Shown in pieces: positions 1 through 8,600 of a stretch of 15,919 bases of DNA. The DNA is taken from contig JAFUDL010000191.1 in NCBI GenBank assembly GCA_017459225.1, forward strand, positions 1 through 15,919. Direction: 5' to 3'. How positions within the stretch are numbered: position 1 is the stretch's first letter; the number at the start of each line of letters is the position of its first letter. The notes below the pieces were generated by a model. That model did no database searches. It saw nothing but the letters and a program-made list of their open reading frames with translations, and was not told the DNA's origin. Position numbers and translations under genes: made by a program. The DNA is from Kiritimatiellia bacterium (GTDB taxonomy: Bacteria > Verrucomicrobiota > Kiritimatiellia > RFP12 > UBA1067).

Positions 1-1300
1 CCCGTTCGAACGCGCGGAGCGCGATGTCGCTGCGGTCGAACGAAATCTCGAAGGAGATGCGCTCAAAGCCGGCATACGCGGCGTCCACTGCAGACCGTAG
101 ATCGGGGCCAAGGCCGGTGACCGACAGGACGCGTCCGCCGCTCGTCAACACCTTGCCATCCTCCGTCCTCTTCGTGCCGCAGTGGAAGACTAGCGCCGGA
201 TTCCCATCGAGGCCAGTGATCTCCTTGCCCTTCTCGTACGAGCCCGGGTACCCTCCCGAGGCCACGATAACGGTGGCGGCGCATTCGTCCTTCACCGTCA
301 CGTCCTCGTCGCGCAGGCAGCCCGTTGCCGCATGCAGAAGCGCCGTGGCGAAGTCGCCGCCGATTCGCGGAAGCACTGCCTCCGTCTCGGGGTCGCCGAA
401 GCGCGCGTTGAACTCGACCACGTTCACGCTCGAGCCGCTCTTCGCGAGCGGACCGTGCGGATTGGAGTTCTCGTCGTTCACCATCAGCCCGGCGTAGAGG
501 ATGCCGCGGTACGTTATGCCGCGCTTCTTCAGTTCGCGCAGAACGGGGAGGATGATCTTCTCCTTGATGGCGGGCAGCTTGTCGGCCGTCACGACGGGCG
601 CGGGCGAGTATGCGCCCATGCCGCCCGTGTTGGGTCCCTTGTCGCCGTCGAAGACGCGCTTGTGGTCCTGCGAGCTCGGAAGCAGCACCGCACGCTCGCC
701 GTCGACGAGCGCGAGAATGGAGCACTCCTCGCCGTGCAGGAACTCCTCCACTAGCACTTCCGCGCCGGCGGCGCCGAACTTGTTCGCCACGAGCATGTCG
801 TCGATCGCGGCCTCGGCCTGTTCTGCCGTCTCGGCCACAACAACGCCCTTGCCGGCCGCAAGACCGTCCGCCTTGATCACAACGGGAAGTCCGAACGCAG
901 GAAGCGCGGCCTTTGCGGCCGCGGCGTCGGTGAACGTCTCGGCCATGCCAGTGGGCACGCCTGCCGCCTTCATGACCTCCTTCGCGAAGCGCTTGGAGCC
1001 CTCCATGCGCGCGCCTGCGGCAACTGGACCGAACGCGGCGACGCCGATCTTGTCGAGTGCGTCAACAAGTCCCTTCACGAGCGGCGCCTCAGGACCCACC
1101 ACCACGAGGTCGGGACGGTTCTCGGCGGCCCATGCCGCCACGCCCTCCACGTCTTCCGCGCCGATGGCCACGTTGGTGGCTATCGCCGCCGTGCCGGCGT
1201 TGCCTGGCGCGCAGAAGAGCTCATGGCGCGCCTCGTCCTGCGCGAGGCGCCACGTTATTGCGTGTTCGCGTCCGCCCGAGCCTACGACTAGAATCTTCAT
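1..1300 (-). CDS. purD: Phosphoribosylamine-glycine ligase (GAR synthetase), C-terminus cut by window edge
   Basis: PurD joins glycine to 5-phosphoribosylamine with ATP, giving glycinamide ribonucleotide, the second step of de novo purine synthesis in the cytoplasm. The visible 433 residues show the N-terminal GSGGREH motif (residues 7-13), the ATP-grasp segment VIKADGLAAGKG (141-152), GGMGAYSPAP (226-235) and the metal-binding stretch EFNARFGDPETE (296-307). The last visible residues, ALRAFER, resemble the usual PurD end, so only a few codons and the stop are probably missing. The ATG at 1298-1300 is supported by GGAGG seven bases upstream, which lies beside the stop of the preceding transformylase gene; the 13-base gap suggests a coupled pair. 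Residues about 276-292 look like a short insertion before the EFNARFGDPE motif compared with typical PurD. The family call is very secure. Confidence 0.96.
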   Translation of the reverse strand, partial: MKILVVGSGGREHAITWRLAQDEARHELFCAPGNAGTAAIATNVAIGAEDVEGVAAWAAENRPDLVVVGPEAPLVKGLVDALDKIGVAAFGPVAAGARMEGSKRFAKEVMKAAGVPTGMAETFTDAAAAKAALPAFGLPVVIKADGLAAGKGVVVAETAEQAEAAIDDMLVANKFGAAGAEVLVEEFLHGEECSILALVDGERAVLLPSSQDHKRVFDGDKGPNTGGMGAYSPAPVVTADKLPAIKEKIILPVLRELKKRGITYRGILYAGLMVNDENSNPHGPLAKSGSSVNVVEFNARFGDPETEAVLPRIGGDFATALLHAATGCLRDEDVTVKDECAATVIVASGGYPGSYEKGKEITGLDGNPALVFHCGTKRTEDGKVLTSGGRVLSVTGLGPDLRSAVDAAYAGFERISFEISFDRSDIALRAFER

Positions 1301-1313
1301 CGGCGCGCCTCCA

Positions 1314-2612
1314 TCAGTGCCTGAAGCTGCGCTGGCCGGTGAAGACCATCGCCACGCCCGCGTCGTTGCAGCAGTCGATCACGTCCCAGTCGCGCAGAGC
1401 GCCGCCGGGCTGCACGATCGAGGTGATGCCTTCGCGGATGCCCACCTCCGCGCCGTCGCGGAACGGGAAGAACGCGTCGCTCACCATCGCACATCCGGGA
1501 AGGCCGCCCTTCTCCGCGCGCGTCTGCTCCATGATCTCGGCCTGCTTCATCGCGCCGTCGGCCTCGCCGAACTTGAGGCGAAGGTCATTGTAGGGAAGCT
1601 GGTACTTCTCCCAGCTGATCCAGTCGGCGTGCTTGGTGTACGCCTTGTCGCGCGCAATCTCGGCCACGCCCACGCGGTCCTGCTCGCCGGTGCCGATGCC
1701 AACGGTTGCGCCGTCCTTCACGTAGAGCACAGAATTGGACGTGACGCCCGCCTCGACGAGCCAGCCGAACACGAGGTCGGCGTATTCCTTCTCGGTGGGA
1801 AGGCGCTTGATCTTGTGCTCCTCGAAGGTGACGGCGCCCGTCGCCTTGTCGGTGATCTTGCGGCTGCAGTAGGCGGGCATGAAGTCTTCGGGCTTGCGGG
1901 CCTTGCAGACGAAGCTCATCTGCGCCACGAGGCCGCCGTCGATGAGGCTCTTGAAGTCCACCACCGTCTTCGCCACGAAGTCGGTGAGGCGCGCCATGTT
2001 GCGGATGCGGAAGACGCGCAGATTCTTCTTGGTGGCGAAGAGGTCCATCACGCCGGGAGCGAACTCAGGTGCAACGACCACTTCGGCGTAGTTCTCCACG
2101 ATGAGCTTCGCGGTGTCGATGTCGCACTCGCGGTTGAGGGCGATCGCGCCGCCGAACGCGGCGAGGCGGTCGGCCTTGTTGGCGCGGAAGTAGGCCTCGG
2201 CGAGAGTGTCCGCCACCGCTACGCCGCATGGATTGTTGTGCTTCACGATCACGGCGCAGGGGCGGTCGTTGAGGTAGCGCAGGATGTTGAGGGCGTTGTC
2301 GGTGTCGGTGACGTTCGTCTTTCCGGGGTGCTTGCCGCTCTGGAGAAGCTCGGGCGTGGAGGCGAGGTAGTTGCCGGGCTTGATCATCTCCACGTCGCCG
2401 AGAACGAGGTTTCCGTTCACGAGCTTGTAGAGGGCGGCCTCCTGGCCGGGGTTCTCGCCGTAGCGCAGGCCCTTCTCCTCGCCGCCGATGTTCCATGTCA
2501 CCTTCTCGTAGCTCAGCGTCTCGCGCTTGTCGCCGTCGATGAAGGAAATCTCCATCTGCGGCGCAAAGTGGTCTGCCTCGATTGTCTTGTATGCGGCTTT
2601 AAGATCTTTCAT
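1314..2612 (-). CDS. purH: Stand-alone AICAR transformylase (PurH C-terminal domain only)
   Basis: This enzyme transfers a formyl group from 10-formyltetrahydrofolate to AICAR, giving FAICAR, the penultimate step to IMP. The 432 residues match the AICAR transformylase half of PurH: LRYGENPGQEAALY (49-62), the catalytic KHNNPCG (124-130, with the Lys-His pair), DAFFPFRD, QPGGALRD and a C-terminal VFTGQRSFRH. Bifunctional PurH is about 510-530 residues and begins with an MGS-like IMP cyclohydrolase domain of about 200 residues. That domain is absent here: the protein starts only about 40 residues before the LRYGENP motif. The ATG at 2610-2612 has GAGGAG six bases upstream and its own promoter-like sequence, so this is a natural short form rather than a truncated start. 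IMP cyclohydrolase must be encoded elsewhere or replaced. The symbol is used in the domain sense; the gene pairs with purD downstream. Confidence 0.93.
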   Translation of the reverse strand: MKDLKAAYKTIEADHFAPQMEISFIDGDKRETLSYEKVTWNIGGEEKGLRYGENPGQEAALYKLVNGNLVLGDVEMIKPGNYLASTPELLQSGKHPGKTNVTDTDNALNILRYLNDRPCAVIVKHNNPCGVAVADTLAEAYFRANKADRLAAFGGAIALNRECDIDTAKLIVENYAEVVVAPEFAPGVMDLFATKKNLRVFRIRNMARLTDFVAKTVVDFKSLIDGGLVAQMSFVCKARKPEDFMPAYCSRKITDKATGAVTFEEHKIKRLPTEKEYADLVFGWLVEAGVTSNSVLYVKDGATVGIGTGEQDRVGVAEIARDKAYTKHADWISWEKYQLPYNDLRLKFGEADGAMKQAEIMEQTRAEKGGLPGCAMVSDAFFPFRDGAEVGIREGITSIVQPGGALRDWDVIDCCNDAGVAMVFTGQRSFRH

Positions 2613-2643
2613 GATGCTCCTCGGTTGTTTGAAATGCGCCTAT

Positions 2644-2672
2644 ATTTTACCACAACCGCCGCCATGCGTCCA
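2644..2672 (-). promoter_or_regulatory. Candidate promoter of the purH-purD unit
   Basis: On the minus strand a TAAAAT -10 box (2644-2649) is preceded by TGG, giving an extended -10, with a 17-base spacer to a weak TGGACG -35 (2667-2672). It lies 31 bases before the purH start, in the 70-base gap after the glycosidase stop. A 7-base inverted repeat, GTTTGAA at 2627-2633 and TTCAAAC at 2673-2679, brackets it. The -35 is poor, so the call rests on the -10, the position and the similarity to the other three promoters here. Confidence 0.45.
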
Positions 2673-2682
2673 TTCAAACGCG

Positions 2683-4194
2683 CTACTTCCAGAGACCGAG
2701 GCGGAGAAGTGGAAGAATGCGCAGCGCAAGGGTCTTGTCGAGGTCAAAGAGAGCGACTCCGGCAAGGCCCGCGCGGCGGGCGGCGTTTATTTGGTCAATC
2801 ACCTGTCCAGGCGTAAGCGCGCTTTCATTCGCCGTAACGCCGATGCCGCCGATCACGCGCCGGGCGATCGCGGGCGATTCGCCCTGGCACGCCATGAACT
2901 TCGCGTACTTGGCGGCGTCGGCAGTGTAGTTCATCGGCACGGCGTAGTCTATGAGGCCCTTAGATATCCACGCCTTCCAGTCCTGCCCGACCGATGCGAC
3001 GCACGAAGGATACGACGCCAGCACGGCGGCCGTGAAGATCGCCTTCGGACGCGTTGCGCGCACTTTCCCGCGCGCCGCCTCCACGAACGTCTCCACCACG
3101 CGCGCTGCGTTGCGCGGCTTCCCGGCGGCGTTCTCGTACCACCTCACGAAGTCGAGATGCACTCCCGCAACGGGATACCTCGCAGCGATCTCGCCAATCG
3201 CCGAGAGCATGTGCCAGCGGACGTCGGCGTTGGACGGGTTGAGATACACCGTCGGCCGCCCGGCGGCGTCCTTGAGCCTCCACCCCTTCTTCGAGAGGTT
3301 CGCAAGATGCGCAGGTGTGGCGCGCGTCGCGTTCAAGCACAGCACCCACGCATGCACCCTCACGCCAGCGGCCACACCGGCCGCAACCGCCGCCGCAAGC
3401 TGGTCGCCATGCACGCGCATCGCGTCCGACTGCGGCAGAATCCGCGATGGATAGTGCGCAAAGCCAGCGCCCGCAACGTTCACGAAAAGGTCGGTAACTC
3501 CGTTCGCTCGCAGAATGCGCATCGTGCGCGGCCAGTCGCCTGGATAAAGGCCAAGGCCGGTATGATCCCACACCGCATGCATCTCGCCAGGACGCGGCTT
3601 CTGGGCAAGCGCCTTGGCGCGGTCGGCCGCACGGCGCCTGCTGCGGCGCGCATCCCACGCGGCGGCATTCCAGGAGCCTGGCACTGCAACGGCCGCGATT
3701 GAACAGACAAAGCGCTCCTTCGCCTCGTCTTCATCCTCAGAGGCAAACATGTTCGCAACCCACCATCCTCCGGCTGCCGGCTCCGAAGAGACGGGCGCGG
3801 CGCGGCGCGGCTCGTTGGAAGGCTTAGCCACGCCCATGAAGGACGCCAGCTCTGGCGAATACGACTGCAGCGCCGCTATCTTGCCCCCGCGCGCCCTGTA
3901 CGCGGCAAGGGCGGCGAGCTGCGTGGCCGACGGCTTCTGGAAAGTGACGAGATACACTAGGCGGCGCCCCGCCAGGTCGCGCGCAAGCGCGCCATCTCCA
4001 ACGATGTCGGCTCTAACGCCGCCATTCGCAAGCCAGCGCGACACGTGGTTTGCCAGCGACGCCGCATACGCCTTGTCCGCCGCCGCGCATGCGCTCTCGG
4101 CACGCACAACTGCGATCTGCGCGCGCGGCCTCGGCGCTGCAGCCGCGCAGACCATCGCAAGCAAAACGGAAACTGCCGCCGCGAAGAATCTCAT
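2683..4194 (-). CDS. Secreted GHL10/DUF187-type family 10 glycosylhydrolase-like protein
   Basis: A 503-residue exported protein. Residues 1-20 form a signal peptide with one N-terminal Arg, a hydrophobic core and an Ala-rich end. Residues about 26-122 look like an alpha/beta domain, with strands such as QIAVV and LVYLVTF and a glutamine-amidotransferase-like layout. Residues about 204-500 carry the TIM-barrel hallmarks of GHL10 (DUF187, YngK-like): a start at HAVWDHTGLG, RVHAWVLCLN (279-288), TVYLNPSNADVR (315-326), the probable acidic active-site segment GVHLDFVRW (344-352) and PMNYT (420-424). Members are putative glycosidases with poorly known substrates. The ATG overlaps the trmD stop as ATGA, and GGAG lies eight bases upstream, so translation is probably coupled to trmD. 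This is an odd neighbour for a ribosomal operon. The family is fairly secure; substrate and cellular role are unknown. Confidence 0.82.
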   Translation of the reverse strand: MRFFAAAVSVLLAMVCAAAAPRPRAQIAVVRAESACAAADKAYAASLANHVSRWLANGGVRADIVGDGALARDLAGRRLVYLVTFQKPSATQLAALAAYRARGGKIAALQSYSPELASFMGVAKPSNEPRRAAPVSSEPAAGGWWVANMFASEDEDEAKERFVCSIAAVAVPGSWNAAAWDARRSRRRAADRAKALAQKPRPGEMHAVWDHTGLGLYPGDWPRTMRILRANGVTDLFVNVAGAGFAHYPSRILPQSDAMRVHGDQLAAAVAAGVAAGVRVHAWVLCLNATRATPAHLANLSKKGWRLKDAAGRPTVYLNPSNADVRWHMLSAIGEIAARYPVAGVHLDFVRWYENAAGKPRNAARVVETFVEAARGKVRATRPKAIFTAAVLASYPSCVASVGQDWKAWISKGLIDYAVPMNYTADAAKYAKFMACQGESPAIARRVIGGIGVTANESALTPGQVIDQINAARRAGLAGVALFDLDKTLALRILPLLRLGLWK

Positions 4195-4862
4195 TTGACG
4201 AGCTCCGGTCTGCGGCGGCTTGTGAGGTCGATCGACTCGCCCCTTCGCCAGTTCTCGACCTTCGCATGGTCGCCGCCAAGCAGCACCTCTGGCACTGACA
4301 TGCCTCTGAAGACAGGCGGGCGCGTGTACTGCGGCGCCTCGAGAAGGCCATCTCGGCCAAACGACTCGTTCGCCGTGGCGGCCGCTCCGCCGCCAAGCAC
4401 TCCAGGCAGAAGGCGCACCACGGAATCGACCATCGCCGCCGCCGCGATCTCGCCGCCCGTCATCACAAAGTCGCCTATGGAGACCTCGTCCGTCACGATC
4501 TCCCTCACCCTCGCGTCAATCCCCTCGTAGTGTCCGCAGAGGAACATGAGGTGCTCGCATGCGGCAAACTCCTCCGCCTTGCGCTGCACATAAGGCTCGC
4601 CCGCAGGGGTGGTGAGCACCACACGCGCCTCGGGCGTGCGCAGAGACTCCACGGCGTCGAACCACACCTCGGGCTTCATCAGCATTCCCGGCCCGCCGGA
4701 GTACGGGCGGTCGTCAACCGTGCGCCTCAGGTCGCGGGCGAAATCGCGCAGATCAACCACGCGAAAAAGAACCTTTCCCGCGCGCACGGCACGGGAAAGG
4801 ATGCTCTCACCAAGAAATCCCCGGAACATCTCGGGGAAGACGGTGATGATGTCAATACGCAT
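4191..4862 (-). CDS. trmD: tRNA (guanine-37-N1)-methyltransferase
   Basis: TrmD methylates G37 next to the anticodon of certain tRNAs using S-adenosylmethionine and so prevents +1 frameshifting. The 223-residue protein has the full SPOUT trefoil-knot signature: IDIITVFPEMF near the start, DDRPYSGGPGM (50-60), LCGHYEGIDARV in the knot and the cofactor loop DEVSIGDFVMTGGE. A C-terminal segment ending in NWRR and LTSRRRPEL is also as expected. Its length is close to the family norm of about 230-250. The start codon overlaps the rplS stop as TAATG, so the two are translationally coupled, and only a weak GAAG lies upstream. Its own stop overlaps the next start. Identification is very secure. Confidence 0.97.
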   Translation of the reverse strand: MRIDIITVFPEMFRGFLGESILSRAVRAGKVLFRVVDLRDFARDLRRTVDDRPYSGGPGMLMKPEVWFDAVESLRTPEARVVLTTPAGEPYVQRKAEEFAACEHLMFLCGHYEGIDARVREIVTDEVSIGDFVMTGGEIAAAAMVDSVVRLLPGVLGGGAAATANESFGRDGLLEAPQYTRPPVFRGMSVPEVLLGGDHAKVENWRRGESIDLTSRRRPELVK

Positions 4863-5230
4863 TATTTCTTCACGAGCTTGCGCACAGCCTTGTGGCTGCA
4901 GAACGTGCGCTCGTTGTAGATCTTCGCACGGCGCGCCGTGCCTTTCTTCACCACCACGATCTTCTCGACCGCAGGGCTGTTGAACGGGAAGAGCTTCTCC
5001 ACGCGCACGCCGTAGCTGTCGCGGGAGACCGTGAAGTTTCCAGAGGCATTGCCACGGCCGTTGTCAACCGCAAGCACCTTGCCCTCGAAGTCCTGAACAC
5101 GAGTCTTGTCGCCTTCCTTGATTCGCACGGAAACACGCACCACGTCGCCTGCACGGAACTCGGGGAAGCCCTTCTTCGCGAGACCGGCCGTCTGCTCCGC
5201 GTTGATCTTGTCAATAATCGCGATACCCAT
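4862..5230 (-). CDS. rplS: 50S ribosomal protein L19
   Basis: L19 sits at the interface between the ribosomal subunits. The 122-residue sequence follows the family closely: FRAGDVVRVSVRIKEGDKTR (25-44), QDFEGKVLAV, the block from about FTVSRDSYGVRVEKLFPFNS, then KGTARRAKIYNER and a basic C-terminal tail. Upstream, the rpsP stop codon is part of the sequence TAAGGAGGT, so the Shine-Dalgarno site of rplS begins inside the stop of rpsP, with the ATG eight bases on. This packing implies co-translation with rpsP. In many bacteria rplS follows trmD; here it precedes it. Confidence 0.97.
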   Translation of the reverse strand: MGIAIIDKINAEQTAGLAKKGFPEFRAGDVVRVSVRIKEGDKTRVQDFEGKVLAVDNGRGNASGNFTVSRDSYGVRVEKLFPFNSPAVEKIVVVKKGTARRAKIYNERTFCSHKAVRKLVKK

Positions 5231-5241
5231 TGTCTACCTCC

Positions 5242-5532
5242 TTAGGCCTTCTTGTCGGCCTTCTTCGCCTTGCGGGCGTGATGCGGCTTGAGCTCGGGAT
5301 TGCGGGCACGGCGGATGAGCGAAGCCACCGTGGTGGAGGGCTTGGCGCCGCGCTTGAGCCAATCGTCCACGCGCTCGAGATCCAGCTTGAAGTTGTTCTC
5401 CTTCATCGCGGTGTCGTACCACCCAAGGATCTCCAGGAACTTGCCGTCGCGGGGCGAACGCTCGTCCGCCGCGACTATACGATATGTCGCGTGGTTCTTA
5501 CAACCCGTGCGACGCATTCTGATTTTGACCAT
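5242..5532 (-). CDS. rpsP: 30S ribosomal protein S16
   Basis: S16 is a small-subunit protein important for 30S assembly. Starting at the ATG at 5530-5532 it has 96 residues, beginning MVKIRMRRTG and including YRIVAADERSPRDGKFLEIL, the GWYD turn and the VDDWLKRGAKPS segment, followed by a Lys-rich tail. An upstream in-frame ATG at 5574 was not used because it would add 14 residues unlike any S16 and falls at the promoter -10. The chosen ATG has AGAGG about eight bases upstream. It is the first gene of the rpsP-rplS-trmD-glycosidase cluster. rimM, which commonly follows rpsP, is missing. Confidence 0.96.
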   Translation of the reverse strand: MVKIRMRRTGCKNHATYRIVAADERSPRDGKFLEILGWYDTAMKENNFKLDLERVDDWLKRGAKPSTTVASLIRRARNPELKPHHARKAKKADKKA

Positions 5533-5544
5533 TTCTTGACCTCT

Positions 5545-5593
5545 TTGCGTTGAAAACGGCGCGTAGTATATCAAAACGGCCGTTCCAACGCAA
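5545..5593. repeat. Inverted repeat spanning the rpsP promoter
   Basis: The plus strand shows TTGCGTTGAAAACGGC at 5545-5560 and GCCGTTCCAACGCAA at 5579-5593. The arms match over an uninterrupted outer 8 bases (TTGCGTTG/CAACGCAA) and an inner AACGGC/GCCGTT, with a one-base bulge and one mismatch. The 18-base centre holds the -10 box and one arm overlaps the -35. Transcription would start near the inner edge of one arm, so an RNA hairpin cannot form; a protein-binding operator or chance are the options. Confidence 0.5.
5565..5593 (-). promoter_or_regulatory. Candidate promoter of the rpsP-rplS-trmD operon
   Basis: The minus strand reads TTGCGT (5588-5593), a 17-base spacer, then TATACT (5565-5570), with TGA directly before the -10, an extended -10. 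The predicted start of transcription is about 25 bases before the rpsP ATG. This is the best promoter-like sequence in the stretch and sits where the operon promoter must be. Confidence 0.65.
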
Positions 5594-5620
5594 GTGGAAA
5601 AAACATAAACGAGAATTTTC

Positions 5621-5641
5621 GTGGTTCGTGGCTCGTGGCGC
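5621..5641. repeat. Three tandem 7-base repeats after the giant GDPD gene
   Basis: The plus strand shows GTGGTTC, GTGGCTC and GTGGCGC back to back, ending on the first base of the complementary stop codon of the GDPD gene. The function is unknown. It is too short to call a known element and shows no stem with a T-run typical of an intrinsic terminator. Confidence 0.6.
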
Positions 5642-8600
5642 TACCGCACGAAGATGGTGGTGCCGCCATGGTACACGAGGTTAAGGCCGTGGGCATCGTC
5701 GTCGCGGCGGATCCTGAAGCCACGGCGCTTCAAATCGTCGTCTAGCTCGAACTTGACGTCGGCTGCAGGCGCAAGATCCTCGGGCCACGTCATGAAGCAC
5801 GGCGCGTCGCGGGCATTGAGATCGTCAAAGTCCGTACGCCCGGAAAGCTTCACCTTCACAGTGGCGCCCGATGCGAACTTCAGGCTCGTGGAACCCGTGG
5901 TGAAGGTGGAGAGCGTGCTGAACGCGCCTGTGCGCCCGGAGAGGTCGATCATCGAGCCATCCTGCATTGTGCAGCCGTAGAAGCGATTATGTTCCGGATT
6001 TGGCGTGAACGTGCCATAGACGTTCAGCGCCGCCGTGCCCTTGTTGTGCTCTGCATTGGTGGATGTCCAGACCGCCTCGTAGTCGCGCACGCTCAAGGCC
6101 GCTCCAATGTTAAGCGCACAGTTGATCTTGAAATCAACGTTCGTCGCAACACAGGCGTTGACCACCTGCAGCCAACCGCCGGCCGTGATGTCGATCTTGC
6201 CGTTTTCGATCTTCGCGCAGCGCAGATAGAGATACTTGCCGCTCGTTCCGATCCACACCGAGAGCGTGTGCCCGCCAAGGTCGAGGGTGTCGCCCTTCGC
6301 CGCGGTGTTGTCGCCGAAAACAACGCTGTTGGTAACGCCAAGATAGGAATCCGCCGTCAGCCGCCCGATGCCGGAACCGCCCCAGGTCGTATTGCCCATG
6401 TCCGCCTTCGTGTTCACGAGGGAGCCGCCGTTAAGGACGATCCAGCTTCTGTAGGCGTAGTTGGCGCGAAGATCGAACACCGCGTTGGGCGCGACGACGA
6501 TCTCGCCGAGGCCGAACGCCTTGAACTGATCCCAGCAGTACAGGGTGTCCGCACCGCTGCCGTCCGGCGGCTGCGCCGTTCCCTCTTCGATGAACGTGCC
6601 GCCGGTGTAGGTGCATCCGGTCGCGTATGCGTAGTACGGGCCCGGTCCTTTCTTCACCACCTTCACGTTGCCGCAGATGGCCACGTTGTTCGTGGAGGCC
6701 GCGCCCTCCGGCGCGGTGAACGTGACGGTGGAGAGAACCGCGTCGTTGGAGTTGGTGATCACGGCGCCGAGGTATTCGGACGAAATCGACGAGAGGTCGA
6801 GGTTGTGCCCGTTGAGGTCGATCACCGCGCCGTTCGCGACCGGCACCGCTCCGAGCGCGCGCCAGTCGGCGTCGTTGGCAAGCGTGACGGTGGCCGGAGC
6901 CGCCGTGCCCAGCTCGAAGCCGCCGCTTGTGAACGACAGTATCTCGCCGCCGCAGGAGACCGAGAGCGGCACGTTCTCGCCGCCGATCTCGAAGCTGCAC
7001 GTGGCGGTGGATCCGTAGCCGCCCGTAGTGTCGCCGCACACGATCGTGAAACAGTGCCATCCCTCGGCGACTTCGAGCGTCGCGTTTCCGAACACCGTGT
7101 AGGTGTTGTTCACGATCAGCCATTCGCCGTCCAGCGCGAATGCGAAGTAATCGTCGTATGCCTGCCGGATCGTCCAGGTGCCCGCCTGTGCGGCGGTCAC
7201 GTTGATCCAGCCGTCGAAGCGCCCCCGCTTCTGCTTGACGTAGTTCTTCTGCCAGGCATCGTGCGGACCGCCGGCATTGCCGCCGTTCAGGCCGGCGAGC
7301 GTCGTGTCGGACGCCGGCGCGATCGTGTAGAATCCCGGCTGCATGGCGTCGAAGCCGGCGTTGGATGCCAACGCCAGCGACCCCAGGCGCATCGCGGTGT
7401 GGTTCTCCCCGCCGATCTGCAGCTTCTTGCAAGAAAACATCGCGGCGCCCTGCGGAACCGTGAACGAGGTCGTGCCGTCGATCACCACCGTCGTGCGCTC
7501 CATGGGCGCCGCGGAGATGGTCTCGCCCGCCGCGTTCACGCAGCTCCAGTTCGCGGGATCCAGAAGGTTGTTCGCATCGCCGAGCCCCGTCCACGTCGCC
7601 TTGACGGGGACGGTCGGATCCGCCCACTTCCACGTGAGGCGCACCTTCGCGCCGCCGGCCTCGTAGGTGTAGCTCGCGCCGTCGTGCTCCACAGGTTCGC
7701 TCCACGCGCCGCCGTTCCACGTCTCTATCGTGTAGCGCGGCGGCAGGGTCGAATCGCCCATGGCCACGCTTTCCGCCGAGAACGTCCAGGAACCGGTCAC
7801 CTCGTAGTCGCCCGCCGGAATCGAAATCGGCGTCGCCGCGCCCTCGAAGGCAGGCTCGCACGCCACGGTCACGTTGGCGTGCGGGAACTCGCCGCGGTAG
7901 CGAATCTCGTCGATCGCCCTGTTGTGCGCAAGCTCCGCGTCCGTGAGCGCGCGGTTGTAGATGCGCAGGGCGTAGTAGTCGCCGGACATGCAGCGTATTT
8001 TTCGATCATTGTAGCTGTTTGGATACGTGCTGGGCGCGCCGATGGCCATCTTGTTGGCGGGGATGTCGTTGAACACCGTGCGCGCCGCCCCCTCCCCGAG
8101 CTCCGTTCCCTGGATCAGGTAGTGGCGCGTCGGCGAAATCACGCTCGTGAAATACTTGCCCTCCCAGTCGGTGCAGTAAAGATTATCGCCGATCCAATCC
8201 GGATACTTAACCTCAAGTCGGGTCCTGTTGGCGCCTTCGCGCGTGAAGAAGCTGCGGTCCTGGTATCCGAATCCGAAATACAGAGGGTACTTTGTCGTCT
8301 GGGATGTCGGCACCGTGTCCAGCACGGCCTGGATGGTGGCGGCCTGCCCAAGCGAGATCGGCTCGGCCATCTCGAAGAAGCTCACGTCTGCGGCCGTGAA
8401 GCGATGCCCCTTGCCGGTCCAGGCGTTGAACGCGGTGTTGGACGCCGCGGCCATGTTGACGTCGCGGTAGGAGGAGTCGCGCCAGAACATTCCAAGCGAG
8501 GCGTGATCCGCGCCCGGGCCGAAGTTGCGTATGCCGTCGTAGTTTGCCACAAGCCCCTGCTGCACGTAGTCGTGCACGTCGTAGTCTGCTGCGGAGCGAA

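Noticed and set aside
501..2816. A 771-codon open frame on the plus strand opposite purD and purH
   Set aside because: It lies antisense to two certain enzymes and its translation is low-complexity Ala/Arg/Val sequence without a family signature, as expected from GC-rich third positions.
2527..3702. A 391-codon plus-strand frame opposite the glycosidase
   Set aside because: Antisense to a protein with clear GHL10 motifs; the translation is arginine-rich noise.
5533..5574. An upstream start for rpsP adding 14 residues
   Set aside because: It falls on the promoter -10, has no ribosome site, and S16 proteins begin at the MVKIRMRR position.
5601..5620. Weak stem with a T-run after the GDPD gene as an intrinsic terminator
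   Set aside because: The CGAAAATTCTCG stem is short and mismatched; the T-run alone is not enough.
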